A stretch of 39,588 nt of DNA from Chloroflexota bacterium (GCA_016875635.1 VGPD01000017.1:1-39588); one strand, 5' to 3'. Counted from the stretch's first letter, positions 14,847 through 23,457 are shown. The notes: a model not told the origin generated them from the letters alone. A program made the numbers and translations.

Positions 14847-15587
14847 CTAGCGCCCTCGCCGCGCCCGCCCGGACGCTTTCGGGACTGGGTGCCGGCGAAG
14901 CCGCCAGATGCCCTGGAGGTCTTCGATGGCCGTCTGGACGATTTTGACCCGCGTGTCGGGATCTTCAGTCCAGCGGACCGGAACCTCCCGGAGCCGGAAT
15001 CCATTCCGCTGGGCTACCCAGAGCAGTTCCGAGTCCAAGAACCACTTGTTGTCCCGGACCAGCGGGATCAGCGCCCGTGCCGCCTCCCGCGAGAGCGCCT
15101 TGAACCCGCACTGGGCGTCAGTCACTTTCAGGCCCAGCGCCCAGTTCAGGATGAAGACGTACGCCCGGCTGATGAATTCCCGCTTGAAGGAGCGGTTGGT
15201 CACCGCCCCCCTTCCCAGCCGGGAGCCGTATGCCACGTCCACCTCACCCGCCGCGATCGGGTCGATGAGCGCCTGCAAATGGCCGAGGTCGGTCGACAGG
15301 TCCACGTCCATGTAGGCGACCACGTCCGCGTCCGAGGTGAGCCAGGCGTTCCGGAGCGCAATCCCCCGCCCCTTTACGGGCAGGTGGAGCACGGCGACCC
15401 GCCCGGGGTGCGCCGCCTCCTGCTCGCGGGCCACTTCCAGCGTCCGATCGCGCGACGCATTGTCCGCCACCACGATCCGCCACTGGTGCTCCGGGTGACC
15501 ATCGAGGTAGGCAAGCACGCGCGCGATGCTGCCCGCGAGGACGTGTTCCTCGTTGTAGACGGGGATGACGAGGTCGACGGAGGCCAT
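14847..15587 (-). CDS. Family 2 glycosyltransferase (dolichyl-phosphate-glucose/GtrB type)
   Basis: The 246-residue GT-A enzyme probably transfers a sugar from a nucleotide sugar to a polyprenyl phosphate or related acceptor. Motifs: VDLVIPVYNEEHVLAGSI at the N-terminus, VADNASRDRTLEVA, the DxD metal site in AYMDVDLSTDLGHL (Asp94-Asp96), SRLGRGAVTNRSFKREFISR and the late FLDSELLWVAQRNGFRLRE. The C-terminus is basic and lacks the extra membrane helices of full GtrB or DPM synthases. It follows purH by about 50 bases and may share the purF transcript, without an evident functional link. Confidence 0.9.
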   Translation of the reverse strand: MASVDLVIPVYNEEHVLAGSIARVLAYLDGHPEHQWRIVVADNASRDRTLEVAREQEAAHPGRVAVLHLPVKGRGIALRNAWLTSDADVVAYMDVDLSTDLGHLQALIDPIAAGEVDVAYGSRLGRGAVTNRSFKREFISRAYVFILNWALGLKVTDAQCGFKALSREAARALIPLVRDNKWFLDSELLWVAQRNGFRLREVPVRWTEDPDTRVKIVQTAIEDLQGIWRLRRHPVPKASGRARRGR

Positions 15588-15639
15588 GGGCGGAGTCTAA
15601 GGCCCGCCGCTGTGAGGGCGACCGGCGGCGACTTCGCGA

Positions 15640-17217
15640 CTAATGCCGGAAGTGCCGCACGCCGGTCACGATCAAGGTGACCCCGAGACGATCCGCCGCC
15701 GCGACCGACTCATCGTCCCGGATCGACCCGCCCGTGTGCGCCACCACGGTGCAGCCGGCACTCGCGCAGACCTCCACGGTGTCGGGGAAAGGGATGAGCG
15801 CGTCCGTCGCGGCGACGGCTCCGCGAGCACGTTCCCCGGCCTGCTGCTTGCAGATCTCGGCGCTGCCGACCCGGTTCGGCTGCCCCGCCCCCATGCCGAT
15901 CAGCACCCCGTCCTTCACGAAGGCGACGGCGTTCGACTTCACATGCTTGCAGACCCGCCAAGCGATCTGGAGGTCCGCCGTCTCCTTCTGGGTGGGCCGC
16001 CGCTGGCTCACCACGTCAAACCGCGTGTCCACCGACACGTCCGCGGTCTCCACAAGCATCCCGCCGCGCACCCCGCGCACCTCGAGGCGCTCGCGGTGCG
16101 GGTCGCCGATCGGCGCCTCGATGATGCGCAGGTCCTTCGACTTCTTCTTCAGATGGTCCAGCGCATCTGCGTCGTAACCCGGGGCAATCACGATCTCGTA
16201 GAACATCCGCACGCCAGATTCGGGTGATAGTACGTCGCGCAACGCCACCGCGAGGTCCATGTCCACCACGCGGTTCACCGCCACGATGCCGCCGTACGCC
16301 GAGACATAGTCGCCCTCGACCAGCGCCCGTTCGTACAGTCGCGCGAGCGGGACCTCCCCGGCCGCGAGGCAGGCGGGGTTCGTGTGCTTGATGATCGCGA
16401 CCGCCGGCTCATCGAAGTCGCACACCACGTTGAAGGCGGCGTCCGCGTCCAGGAAGTTGACGTAGGACATCCCCTTCCCGTGGTGCTGCTGCATCGCGCC
16501 GATGCCCTCGACCGGCGTGCGCACGGAGTCGAACGTGTAGAAAGCGCCCTGCTGGTGCGGGTTCTCGCCATAGCGCATCTCCTGCACCCGGGTCATCCCC
16601 ACGGTCAGCTGCGCCGGGAACAGTTCGTCCGGCTCGCGCAGGTACTCCGCGACCGCCGTGTCGTAGTGCGCGACGTGCTGGAATGCCTTCGCGGCCAGCC
16701 GGCGGCGGTATGCCAGGTCGATCCCTTTCGGATCGCCACCCGCGGCGCGCAACGCCTCGATGATCGAGGAGTAGTCGGCGGGGTCGATGATCGGGAGCAC
16801 CCACTGGTGGTTCTTGGAGGCGGCGCGGATCATCGCCGGGCCGCCGATGTCGATCTGCTCGATCGCGTCCTCAAAGGACGGATTGCCCGCCACCGTGGCG
16901 ACGAACGGGTAGAGGTTTCCTGCCACCATGTCGATGTTCGGGATGCCGTGCTCGGCAGCCTGTGCCTCATCTTCCGCGAGCCCGCGCCGGTAGAGGATGC
17001 CGCCATGCACCTTCGGGTGGAGCGTCTTCACACGCCCACCGAACATCTCGGGACTGGCGGTCAGCTCGGCCACCTCGATCACCGGGACGCCGGCCTCGCG
17101 CACGGCGCGCGCAGTGCCGCCGGTCGAAACGATCTCCCAGCCCAGAGCGTTCAGCCCGCGTGCGAGGTCGGCGATCCCCTGCTTGTCGTACACGGCCAGG
17201 ACAGCCCGGTGGGTCAT
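15640..17217 (-). CDS. purH: Bifunctional AICAR formyltransferase / IMP cyclohydrolase
   Basis: This enzyme carries out the last two steps to IMP: formylation of AICAR and ring closure. The product is 525 residues from ATG 17217 (MTHRAVLAVYDKQGIADLAR), with GGAG 6-8 bases upstream. The cyclohydrolase part has GWEIVSTGGTARAVREAGV and MFGGRVKTLHPKVHGGILYR. The transformylase part has AIIKHTNPACLAAGEVPLAR, where the Lys-His pair is catalytic, and GVLIGMGAGQPNRVGSAEIC. The usual NPCG reads NPAC here. The gene follows purM by about 30 bases in a purF-purM-purH set. Confidence 0.97.
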   Translation of the reverse strand: MTHRAVLAVYDKQGIADLARGLNALGWEIVSTGGTARAVREAGVPVIEVAELTASPEMFGGRVKTLHPKVHGGILYRRGLAEDEAQAAEHGIPNIDMVAGNLYPFVATVAGNPSFEDAIEQIDIGGPAMIRAASKNHQWVLPIIDPADYSSIIEALRAAGGDPKGIDLAYRRRLAAKAFQHVAHYDTAVAEYLREPDELFPAQLTVGMTRVQEMRYGENPHQQGAFYTFDSVRTPVEGIGAMQQHHGKGMSYVNFLDADAAFNVVCDFDEPAVAIIKHTNPACLAAGEVPLARLYERALVEGDYVSAYGGIVAVNRVVDMDLAVALRDVLSPESGVRMFYEIVIAPGYDADALDHLKKKSKDLRIIEAPIGDPHRERLEVRGVRGGMLVETADVSVDTRFDVVSQRRPTQKETADLQIAWRVCKHVKSNAVAFVKDGVLIGMGAGQPNRVGSAEICKQQAGERARGAVAATDALIPFPDTVEVCASAGCTVVAHTGGSIRDDESVAAADRLGVTLIVTGVRHFRH

Positions 17218-17248
17218 CGGTGACTCCATCTCCAGCAAACACGCGCGA

Positions 17249-18313
17249 TCAGCGTTCCGGCAGCCCTCGCACCGCGCCACCCGTGCCACGCGCTTCGACG
17301 CTCCCCAGGCGCCAGGCGCCCGGCAGCCTGAGCGCGGCATCGAGGTCGGCCTCGGCGACCACAAGGACCATCCCGACCCCCATGTTGAAGGTGTGGAACA
17401 TCTCCCCGTCGGCAATGCGTCCGTCGCGCTGGATCAATGCAAACAGCGGCGGGACGGCCCACGTCGAGCGGTCGATGCGGCCCGCCACGCCCTCGGACAG
17501 GATGCGCGGCAGATTGCCCGGGATCCCGCCGCCGGTGATGTGGGCGATCCCCTTGACGAACCCGCCGGCGAACGCCTCGCGCAGCATCGGCCAGTACGGC
17601 TGATGCAGGGCGCAGAGCGCGTCCCCCAGCGTCCCGTGCAGCTCCTCGACCTCCCGACCGAGGATGCGTCGGTCATGATCGTCACCCAGCCCCTTACCCA
17701 GACCCCAGACCTCGCGGGCGAGTGAATAGCCATTGGTATGCAGCCCGGTGGAAGGCAGCGCGACCAGCACGTCCCCCGGCGTGATCGTGGAACCGTCGAT
17801 CATTCCGTCGCGCTCCACCGCACCGACCACAAACCCGGCCAGGTCGAAGTCCTTCGGGCGGTAGATGTCCGGCATATCCGCCGTCTCTCCGCCAATGAGC
17901 GCGACGCCCTGCTCGCGACACGCAGCAGCAACCCCCTCGACCACGCGCAGACGGGCCTCCGCCGGCAGAGCGTTCGTCGCGATGTAGTCGAGGAAGAACA
18001 GCGGCTCCGCGCCGATCGCGATCAGGTCGTTCACATTGTTCGTCACGACATCGCGTCCGGCGTCCTTGTAGCGGTCGAGGACGGCCTGGAGCAGCACCTT
18101 CGTGCCCACGCCGTCCGTCGCCCCGACCAGCACGGGATCGCGCATGCGCTGCCCGAGGTGAAAGAGCCCCGCGAACCCCCCGCCCAGCCTCAGCACCTCC
18201 GGCCCGTGCGTGGTCCGCGCGACCTCGCCGTAGCGGCGTGCACCGGCGTCGCGCGCGGCGACATCGACGCCGGCGGCGGCGTACGTGAGAGGCTGGGGAT
18301 CGCGGTCGCTCAT
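17249..18313 (-). CDS. purM: Phosphoribosylformylglycinamidine cyclo-ligase (AIR synthetase)
   Basis: PurM closes the imidazole ring: FGAM + ATP to AIR. The 354-residue product has the family motifs LTYAAAGVDVAARDAGARRY, VGATDGVGTKVLLQAV, MNDLIAIGAEPLFF-like NDLIAIGAEPLFFLDYIA, ALIGGETADMPDIY, GLHTNGYSLAREV, AHITGGGIPGNLPRIL and FNMGVGMVLVV. Start ATG 18313. It sits between purF and purH with short gaps on both sides and is probably on the same mRNA. Confidence 0.97.
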   Translation of the reverse strand: MSDRDPQPLTYAAAGVDVAARDAGARRYGEVARTTHGPEVLRLGGGFAGLFHLGQRMRDPVLVGATDGVGTKVLLQAVLDRYKDAGRDVVTNNVNDLIAIGAEPLFFLDYIATNALPAEARLRVVEGVAAACREQGVALIGGETADMPDIYRPKDFDLAGFVVGAVERDGMIDGSTITPGDVLVALPSTGLHTNGYSLAREVWGLGKGLGDDHDRRILGREVEELHGTLGDALCALHQPYWPMLREAFAGGFVKGIAHITGGGIPGNLPRILSEGVAGRIDRSTWAVPPLFALIQRDGRIADGEMFHTFNMGVGMVLVVAEADLDAALRLPGAWRLGSVEARGTGGAVRGLPER

Positions 18314-18374
18314 CGTGCGGCCTTTGAGGCGGGGAGTGCCTGGCTGGAAGCGTATCTGCCGGTGCGGACGGGGG

Positions 18375-19850
18375 CTACGGCCTACCGGCCGTCAGCGGGA
18401 TCGTCGCCGGCCTGGCGGCGATCACGGGAATCTCATGGTCCGGCCGCGAGGCCTCTGACTCCAGCGCGAACTTGTCGAACTGGAGCGGCACTTCGGACGG
18501 GTAGGTGCCGGAGAAGCAGGCCGTGCAGTGCCGGCCATAGTCCAACCCCGTCGCCTTCACCGTGCCCTCCAGCGTCAGATAGCCGAGGCTGTCGGCGCCG
18601 ATATGCTCGCGGATGGCGTCCGTGTCCATGATGGCGGCGATCAACTCTCCACGCGTCGCCATGTCCACCCCGTAGAAGCACGGGTGGGTGATCGGCGGCG
18701 ACGTGATGCGCATATGCACCTCGGTCGCGCCGGCGTCACGCAGCATTCTCACCACCCGTGGCGTCGTGGTCCCGCGCACGATCGAGTCGTCCACGACGAT
18801 CACGCGCTTGCCCTGGATCACCTCGCGCAGCGGGTTGTACTTCAGTTGCACACCGCGCTCGCGCAGCCGCTGGTCAGGTTGGATGAACGTCCGTCCGACA
18901 TACCGGTTCTTTACGAGCCCTTCGGCGTATGGGATGCCGGACGCAGCCGCGTAGCCAATGGCCGCCGCGGTCGCGGAGTCCGGAACACCGATTACCAGAT
19001 CAGCATCGACCGGATGCTCTTCGGAGAGCCGCGCGCCCATGCGCATCCTCACCGGGTGCAGCAACTGGCCGTCCAGTTTCGAGTCAGGCCGCGCGAAGTA
19101 GATGAATTCGAACAGGCACAACGCCTGGTCGCCGGCGTCTCCCAGCGGGAAGGTGGAGGTCAGCCCGTGCTCGTCGACGCGCACCACCTCGCCCGGGGCG
19201 ACCTCGCGGACGAACTCCGCGCCCAGGTGGTCGAGGGCGCACGTCTCGGAGGCGAACACCCAGCCGTGCCCGTTCAGCCGGCCGATGCACAGCGGACGGA
19301 TGCCCAGCGGATCCCGGACGGCGTACAGCGCCTCTTTCGAAAGGATGACCAGCGAGTACGCACCCACCGCGCGCCGCATCATGGCCGCGAAACCGTCCTG
19401 CCAGTGACTGGACGGGGCCGCCGCCAGCAGGTGCCCGAGCACCTCGGTGTCGCTGGTCGTCTCGAAACGCGTCCCACAAGCCTCGAGGTCGTCACGCATG
19501 GTGCCGGCGTTGACCACGTTCCCGTTGTGCGCGATGGCCAGCTCCCCCAGCGCGCCCCTGATCAGGAACGGCTGGGCGTTGCCCAGCACGCTGGAGCCAG
19601 TGGTGGAGTACCTCGTATGGCCGATCGCGGCGTGGCCGGGCAGGCCCGCCAGCGTGTCCTCGTCGAACACCTGGGCGACGAGCCCCATCTCCGCGAAGAT
19701 ATTGAGTTTCCGGCCGTCCGTCGTGGCGATCCCGGCGGACTCTTGCCCGCGGTGCTGCAGCGCGTGGAGGCCAAAGAATGTGAGGCGAGCCACGTCTTCG
19801 CCTGGGGCGAAAACGCCGAAGATCCCGCACTTTTCGCGCAGCCCCTGCAC
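18375..19850 (-). CDS. purF: Amidophosphoribosyltransferase, Fe-S type
   Basis: This is the first committed step of purine synthesis: PRPP + glutamine to phosphoribosylamine. The N-terminal nucleophile Cys is in REKCGIFGVFAPGED; a short propeptide (VQGLREK) must be removed to expose it. The PRTase loop is RVIVVDDSIVRGTTTPRVV. Cys in ALCLFEFIYFARPDS, THPCFYGVDM and HCTACFSGTYPSEVP match the [4Fe-4S] ligands of the Bacillus-type enzyme. The start chosen is GTG 19850. An upstream in-frame GTG at 19904 would overlap the likely promoter and add 18 residues. It heads purF-purM-purH. Confidence 0.95.
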   Translation of the reverse strand: MQGLREKCGIFGVFAPGEDVARLTFFGLHALQHRGQESAGIATTDGRKLNIFAEMGLVAQVFDEDTLAGLPGHAAIGHTRYSTTGSSVLGNAQPFLIRGALGELAIAHNGNVVNAGTMRDDLEACGTRFETTSDTEVLGHLLAAAPSSHWQDGFAAMMRRAVGAYSLVILSKEALYAVRDPLGIRPLCIGRLNGHGWVFASETCALDHLGAEFVREVAPGEVVRVDEHGLTSTFPLGDAGDQALCLFEFIYFARPDSKLDGQLLHPVRMRMGARLSEEHPVDADLVIGVPDSATAAAIGYAAASGIPYAEGLVKNRYVGRTFIQPDQRLRERGVQLKYNPLREVIQGKRVIVVDDSIVRGTTTPRVVRMLRDAGATEVHMRITSPPITHPCFYGVDMATRGELIAAIMDTDAIREHIGADSLGYLTLEGTVKATGLDYGRHCTACFSGTYPSEVPLQFDKFALESEASRPDHEIPVIAARPATIPLTAGRP

Positions 19851-19890
19851 GTCCGTGCTTGTGTCCCCTCGGTAGGCCCGTGAGACAGCG

Positions 19891-19899
19891 AGTGTAGCA
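19891..19899 (-). promoter_or_regulatory. Extended -10 promoter candidate for purF
   Basis: The minus strand reads TGCTACACT (TG-n-TACACT), 41 bases before the GTG used as the purF start and just after the upstream gene. No good -35 is seen. Confidence 0.4.
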
Positions 19900-19926
19900 C
19901 CCACCGCCGTAGGGGCTGCGTGGCGC

Positions 19927-20346
19927 CTATCGCCCCCGGACGGCCAGCCAGCGCTGGTGCTCGATTTTGGTGCAGCGGTCCATGACGACCGCCAGACCAG
20001 CCTCCGCCGCCCGTGCGGCGGCCGCTTCGTTCACAATCGCGAGCTGCATCCAGACGCATTTCGCCCCGGCGGCGATGGCATCCTCCACGACCGGCGGGAC
20101 GTCCTCCGCCCGCCGGAAGATATCAACGATGTCGACCGGCTCCGGCAGGTCGCGCAGCGAGGCATACACCGGGCGGCCGAGGATCTCGGTCTCGGTCGGG
20201 TTCACCAGGTAGACGGTATAGCCGGCTTCGACGAGGTACTTCGCGACATCGTTGGATGCCCGCCGGGGATTCGAGGAGGCCCCCACGACGACGATGGTCC
20301 GCGCGCGGACCATCGTCTCGATGGGATCAGCCTGCGATGTGGTCAT
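19927..20346 (-). CDS. CoA-binding domain protein (YccU type)
   Basis: The 139-residue protein is a single Rossmann-like CoA-binding domain. Evidence is ARTIVVVGASSNPRRASNDV (residues 15-34), then LVNPTETEILGRPVYASLRD, then VDIVDIFRRAEDVPPVVEDA, and the end pattern AIAAGAKCVWMQLAIVNEAA with MDRCTKIEH. These small proteins share the N-terminal fold of succinyl-CoA synthetase; their physiological role is not established. Start ATG 20346. It lies between a membrane protein and purF with short gaps. Confidence 0.93.
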   Translation of the reverse strand: MTTSQADPIETMVRARTIVVVGASSNPRRASNDVAKYLVEAGYTVYLVNPTETEILGRPVYASLRDLPEPVDIVDIFRRAEDVPPVVEDAIAAGAKCVWMQLAIVNEAAAARAAEAGLAVVMDRCTKIEHQRWLAVRGR

Positions 20347-20369
20347 AGACGGCCTCCTGTCGCACCAGC

Positions 20370-20990
20370 CTAGCCCTGAGCCTGCCCCTCAGGCTCCTCA
20401 GCCAGCGCCCAGTCGGGGAGCCGGCCCTCCACGACGGGCGCGCCGCACATCTCCGCCGTGGCGCGGGCGACAATGTTCGCGCGCTCCAGCGCCTCATCCG
20501 CCAGGGGGCGGGCCGCCAGCACCGAGGCGAACGGGAGCACCCTCCCGTTGTCCTTCACCAGGCGGATCTCCCAGCGCACCACGTCCTGCAGGTCGCCCGA
20601 GCCAAGTTCCGTCTCGAAATCGCCCCCGACCTCGATCCGCGCGATCCGGTCGAACGGCACGAGGTCGCGCGTGCCCAGTCCGAGGCCGAGGAACCCCTGC
20701 TGGAAACGGCAGGTACCCTTCCGGCGTTCCATGACGAAGGCCGAGCCCATCACGTTGTAGACCACCCCCAGGACGGCGGTCGGCCCGGAGATCACCACCG
20801 AGATCAGGAGCAGCATCAGTACCCAGAGAGGGAACGTGTTGATGTACGCCGCAATCGCCCAGGTGGCGACGGCGGTCAGCGCCAGTTGCACCAGCGGCCC
20901 TACGAGGGCGCTCCGGGCAGGCTTCACGGCGACCTCGTCCGGCGTGAGCCGGGCGTAGGAGCGTTGCAGCGCAATCCGCTCTACCGCCAC
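20370..20990 (-). CDS. Two-helix membrane protein of unknown function
   Basis: I do not recognise the family with certainty. The 206-residue product has two adjacent hydrophobic segments (about residues 30-50, LVQLALTAVATWAIAAYI, and 55-82, LWVLMLLLISVVISGPTAVL). After these comes a soluble C-terminal half rich in beta strands (SAFVMERRKGTCRFQQGFLG, then LVPFDRIARIEVGGDFETEL). This layout resembles bacterial PH-like membrane proteins. The start is GTG 20990 with GGAGG upstream. It is divergent from trm112, sharing an 80-bp intergenic region. Confidence 0.75.
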   Translation of the reverse strand: MAVERIALQRSYARLTPDEVAVKPARSALVGPLVQLALTAVATWAIAAYINTFPLWVLMLLLISVVISGPTAVLGVVYNVMGSAFVMERRKGTCRFQQGFLGLGLGTRDLVPFDRIARIEVGGDFETELGSGDLQDVVRWEIRLVKDNGRVLPFASVLAARPLADEALERANIVARATAEMCGAPVVEGRLPDWALAEEPEGQAQG

Positions 20991-21024
20991 CCGCGCCTCC
21001 CCGCCTTCATGATGATCGTAGGTG

Positions 21025-21054
21025 CCGCGGGCGCGAGGTACGATCTCCCCCGTA
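21025..21054. promoter_or_regulatory. Symmetrical divergent promoter region
   Basis: The inverted repeat GATCGTA...TACGATC (ATCGTA at 21025-21030, TACGAT at 21049-21054, 18 bases apart) lies in the 80-bp gap between two divergent genes. TACGAT reads as a -10 on each strand, and each one sits where the other strand's -35 should be. The -35 matches are weak, so either a repressor site or overlapping promoters is possible. Confidence 0.4.
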
Positions 21055-21070
21055 CCGCCTCGGAGGCACC

Positions 21071-21280
21071 ATGCGACGCGACCTGATGGATATCCTCGCC
21101 TGCCCCGTCTGCAAGGGGACGTTGACGCTCACCGTCACCCGCGAGGACGGCCGGGAAATCCTGGCTGGCACGCTCCGCTGTGCCGCTTGCCCGGCCGATT
21201 ATCCGATCAACGACGGCATCCCGAACCTCCTCCCGCCCGAGATGCGTCGGGCGATGGAGGCCGAGACGGCGGCCCACTAG
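21071..21280 (+). CDS. Trm112 family zinc-ribbon protein
   Basis: The 69-residue plus-strand protein belongs to the Trm112/YcaR family, small zinc-ribbon partners that activate methyltransferases in eukaryotes and archaea. It has the opening MRRDLMDILACPVCKGTLTL, a second pair in LRCAACPADYPINDGIPNLL (Cys11, Cys14, Cys37, Cys40), and the conserved YPINDGIPNLLPPE. ATG 21071 follows GGAGG. Its stop codon overlaps the GTG of the next gene (TAGTG). The methyltransferase partner is not in this window. Confidence 0.93.
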   Translation: MRRDLMDILACPVCKGTLTLTVTREDGREILAGTLRCAACPADYPINDGIPNLLPPEMRRAMEAETAAH

Positions 21281-21552
21281 TGCCGAACCCGATGGACGTC
21301 CTGCCCGACCTCGCCACTCGCCCGATGACCGTCGAACGGTCGCGCTGGATGGGGCGCGGCCTGATGGCCGTCGCGGCGCTGCTCACTGTCTGGTGGCTGC
21401 GCCGCCTCGTCCGCCGTCCCCTGACCTCGCTGCTGCTCGCGCCCGTGCTGCTGCCCGCGGCAGCGCTCGGCCTCTGGGCCGGCTTCACACTCAACGTCAT
21501 GGACTGGGACGAGCCCGCCGATTTCCTCGGGGACGCGGACTCCGCGACTTAA
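21280..21552 (+). CDS. Small two-helix membrane protein
   Basis: This 90-residue plus-strand protein is translated from GTG 21280, which overlaps the trm112 stop (TAGTG); ATG 21292 is an alternative. Two hydrophobic segments are visible: MGRGLMAVAALLTVWWLRRL, and LLLAPVLLPAAALGLWAGFT. They are separated by a basic RRLVRRPLTS loop, and the end is acidic (DWDEPADFLGDADSAT). No family is recognised. The stop runs 4 bases into the convergent folK gene. Tight coupling to trm112 suggests a linked role, but nothing more can be said. Confidence 0.7.
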   Translation: MPNPMDVLPDLATRPMTVERSRWMGRGLMAVAALLTVWWLRRLVRRPLTSLLLAPVLLPAAALGLWAGFTLNVMDWDEPADFLGDADSAT

Positions 21553-22076
21553 CCCGCCGTCCACTCCGGCCCGCGCACTCGTCGTATCTCCGCACGCTCC
21601 TCGACCGGCCGCGCGTCACGCAGCGTCGCAATCGACACGCCGAGGCGCGGGTGCCTCCACTCCCCGGCGACTTCCGCGAGCGGGACCAGGACGAATGAGC
21701 GTTCCGCCAGCAGCAGATGCGGCACGATGAGATCCGGCTCGGCGACCGTCTCGCCCTCGATCAGGGCGATGTCGATGTCCACCGGACGCGCGGTCCAGCG
21801 TGGCGCATCGAAGTCCCGGCCAGCCGCCGCCTCGATCCGCTTGGCGAGCACCAGCAATTCACGCGCACCCATCGAGGTCACGCCCACCATCGCGACATTG
21901 AGGAACGCCGGCTGCTCGACGACACCCCAGGGCGGCGTTTCGTAGAGCGAGGACACCGCCTCGATCGCCACACCACCGGCGCGCAACGCGGAAAGCGCAT
22001 CCAGCAGCTGCGCCTCTCGATCACCCTGGTTTGAGCCCAGGGCGAGACCGACACGTCGGGCGCGATCCGGTGTCAT
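21549..22076 (-). CDS. folK: 2-amino-4-hydroxy-6-hydroxymethyldihydropteridine pyrophosphokinase
   Basis: FolK transfers pyrophosphate from ATP to hydroxymethyl-dihydropterin in folate synthesis. The 175-residue product has GLALGSNQGDREAQLLDALS, then VSSLYETPPWGVVEQPAFLN, the catalytic Asp pair in RWTARPVDIDIALI, and LIVPHLLLAERSFVLVPLAE. Starts at ATG 22076, 6 bases after the folP stop. It is the last gene of the long minus-strand run and overlaps the convergent membrane-protein gene by 4 bases, with no terminator between them. Confidence 0.95.
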   Translation of the reverse strand: MTPDRARRVGLALGSNQGDREAQLLDALSALRAGGVAIEAVSSLYETPPWGVVEQPAFLNVAMVGVTSMGARELLVLAKRIEAAAGRDFDAPRWTARPVDIDIALIEGETVAEPDLIVPHLLLAERSFVLVPLAEVAGEWRHPRLGVSIATLRDARPVEERAEIRRVRGPEWTAG

Positions 22077-22082
22077 GGGGCG

Positions 22083-22970
22083 CTACGGCAGCACGCCGCG
22101 GACAACAGCGTCCGCCACGCGCACCACCTGCACCATCTCCGCGACGTCATGCACACGCACGATGTCGACGCCCTGCCCGACGGCGAGGGCGACCGTGGCC
22201 GCCGTACCCCACTGCCGCTGCGCCGCCGCCCCGCCGGTCACATAGCCGATCGCCGACTTTCTCGATGTCCCGATGAGCAGTGGGCGGTTGAGGTCCCGCA
22301 ACTCGCCGAGGCGACGGAGCATGTTGTAGTTCTGGACGGGCCCCCACCCGAAACCGAAGCCCGGGTCGAGGATGAGCCGGTCGCGTGGCACGCTGGCCGC
22401 CTCCGCGACCGCGATGGAGCGGCGCAGGCCATTCCGGATGTCCTCGATCACGTCGCCGCCGTACTCGCGGCCGCGCTGGTTGTGCATCGCGACCGCCGGG
22501 ACGCCCGCGCGCGCGATCACGTCCGCCATCTCCGAGTCGCCGAGGAATCCCGTGACGTCGTTTACCGCGTCCACACCGGCCTCGATGGCACGGCGTGCCA
22601 CTGAGGCTTTGCTCGTGTCGACGGAGATCGGCGTGTTCTTCACAGCACGACGCACGACCGGCAAGACGAGGGAGAGACGGTGCCACTCCTCGTCGGCGTC
22701 TACGGGCGGGAAGTCCGGACGTGTCGACTCCGCGCCGATGTCGAGGATGTCCGCGCCCGCCTCGACCATCGCCTCGGCCAGCCTCGCGGCCGCGACTGGG
22801 TCGACGATGCCGTCGCCGGAAAAGGAATCGGGCGTCACGTTCACCACGCCCATCACGAAGGTCCGCGCACCCCACGCGAAGCGGGCCTTCCCGATCGTCA
22901 TTGCGGGTGGATGCCGGCCGGTATCGACAGGCGAGGTGGGATCCATAGGTTTCCGCAGCCAGTCGAACAC
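22083..22970 (-). CDS. folP: Dihydropteroate synthase
   Basis: FolP joins the pterin pyrophosphate to p-aminobenzoate and is the target of sulfonamides. The 295-residue product has the typical motifs FVMGVVNVTPDSFSGDG, DILDIGAESTRPDFPPV, PISVDTSKASVARRA, LILDPGFGFGWGPVQNY and LLIGTSRKSAIGYVTGG. The start is GTG 22970, overlapping the stop of the JAMM gene (TAGTG); an N-terminal extension of about 35 residues precedes the barrel. Its position in a sulfur-transfer operon is unusual; folate and methionine metabolism are linked through methyl-tetrahydrofolate. Confidence 0.96.
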   Translation of the reverse strand: MFDWLRKPMDPTSPVDTGRHPPAMTIGKARFAWGARTFVMGVVNVTPDSFSGDGIVDPVAAARLAEAMVEAGADILDIGAESTRPDFPPVDADEEWHRLSLVLPVVRRAVKNTPISVDTSKASVARRAIEAGVDAVNDVTGFLGDSEMADVIARAGVPAVAMHNQRGREYGGDVIEDIRNGLRRSIAVAEAASVPRDRLILDPGFGFGWGPVQNYNMLRRLGELRDLNRPLLIGTSRKSAIGYVTGGAAAQRQWGTAATVALAVGQGVDIVRVHDVAEMVQVVRVADAVVRGVLP

Positions 22971-23452
22971 TAGGTGATCTCGATCGGGTCTTCGACGACC
23001 TCGCCGCCCCGTCGGATCCAGAACGCGCGCACGTCCGGCGGTTCCGAGGCCAGCGAGACGAGGATATACAGCGTCTCCGGATACGCGGGTTCGTTGTCGA
23101 GCTCGCCCGGTGGGAAGAACGCCATCCGGACGTCGGTCGGTGAGGGGCGAGCGGGCGAGGCCACATGCGAATGATAGATCGCGAAAAGCGTCTCACCCTC
23201 GCGGTCGCGGCGCCCCTCCAGACGCATCATCTGAAGCGGGTTCATCTCGTAGCGGTAAGGGCTCGCCGCGTCGTTCTTGACGCGATGCACCGCAGTGGCC
23301 ACGCCGTCCTTCGCGTGCACCATTCCGCACGCCTCGTCCGGCAGGTCCTCGCGGGCGTGGGCCACCATCTCGTCGACGACGGCACGAGGGATCCGAGGCA
23401 CCGGCGGCTCCGAAGACCAGGCGCTGCTGCGCCACTGCGCCCGAAGGCCCAT
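22970..23452 (-). CDS. JAMM/MPN metalloprotease (Mec / HcyD-like)
   Basis: The 160-residue JAB1/MPN protein has a complete JAMM zinc site: Glu40 in LPDEACGMV, then His94-Ser-His96-x7-Ser104-x2-Asp107 (HSHVASPARPSPTD). In Mycobacterium tuberculosis the relative Mec releases cysteine from the CysO-cysteine adduct. In Wolinella the relative HcyD removes a terminal alanine from the sulfur carrier HcyS. Both jobs fit here, because the carriers in this window end in Gly-Gly-Ala or longer. The stop overlaps the folP GTG. The start is ATG 23452, with a weak ribosome binding site; the first 18 residues may be extra. Confidence 0.92.
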   Translation of the reverse strand: MGLRAQWRSSAWSSEPPVPRIPRAVVDEMVAHAREDLPDEACGMVHAKDGVATAVHRVKNDAASPYRYEMNPLQMMRLEGRRDREGETLFAIYHSHVASPARPSPTDVRMAFFPPGELDNEPAYPETLYILVSLASEPPDVRAFWIRRGGEVVEDPIEIT

Positions 23453-23457
23453 CGACT

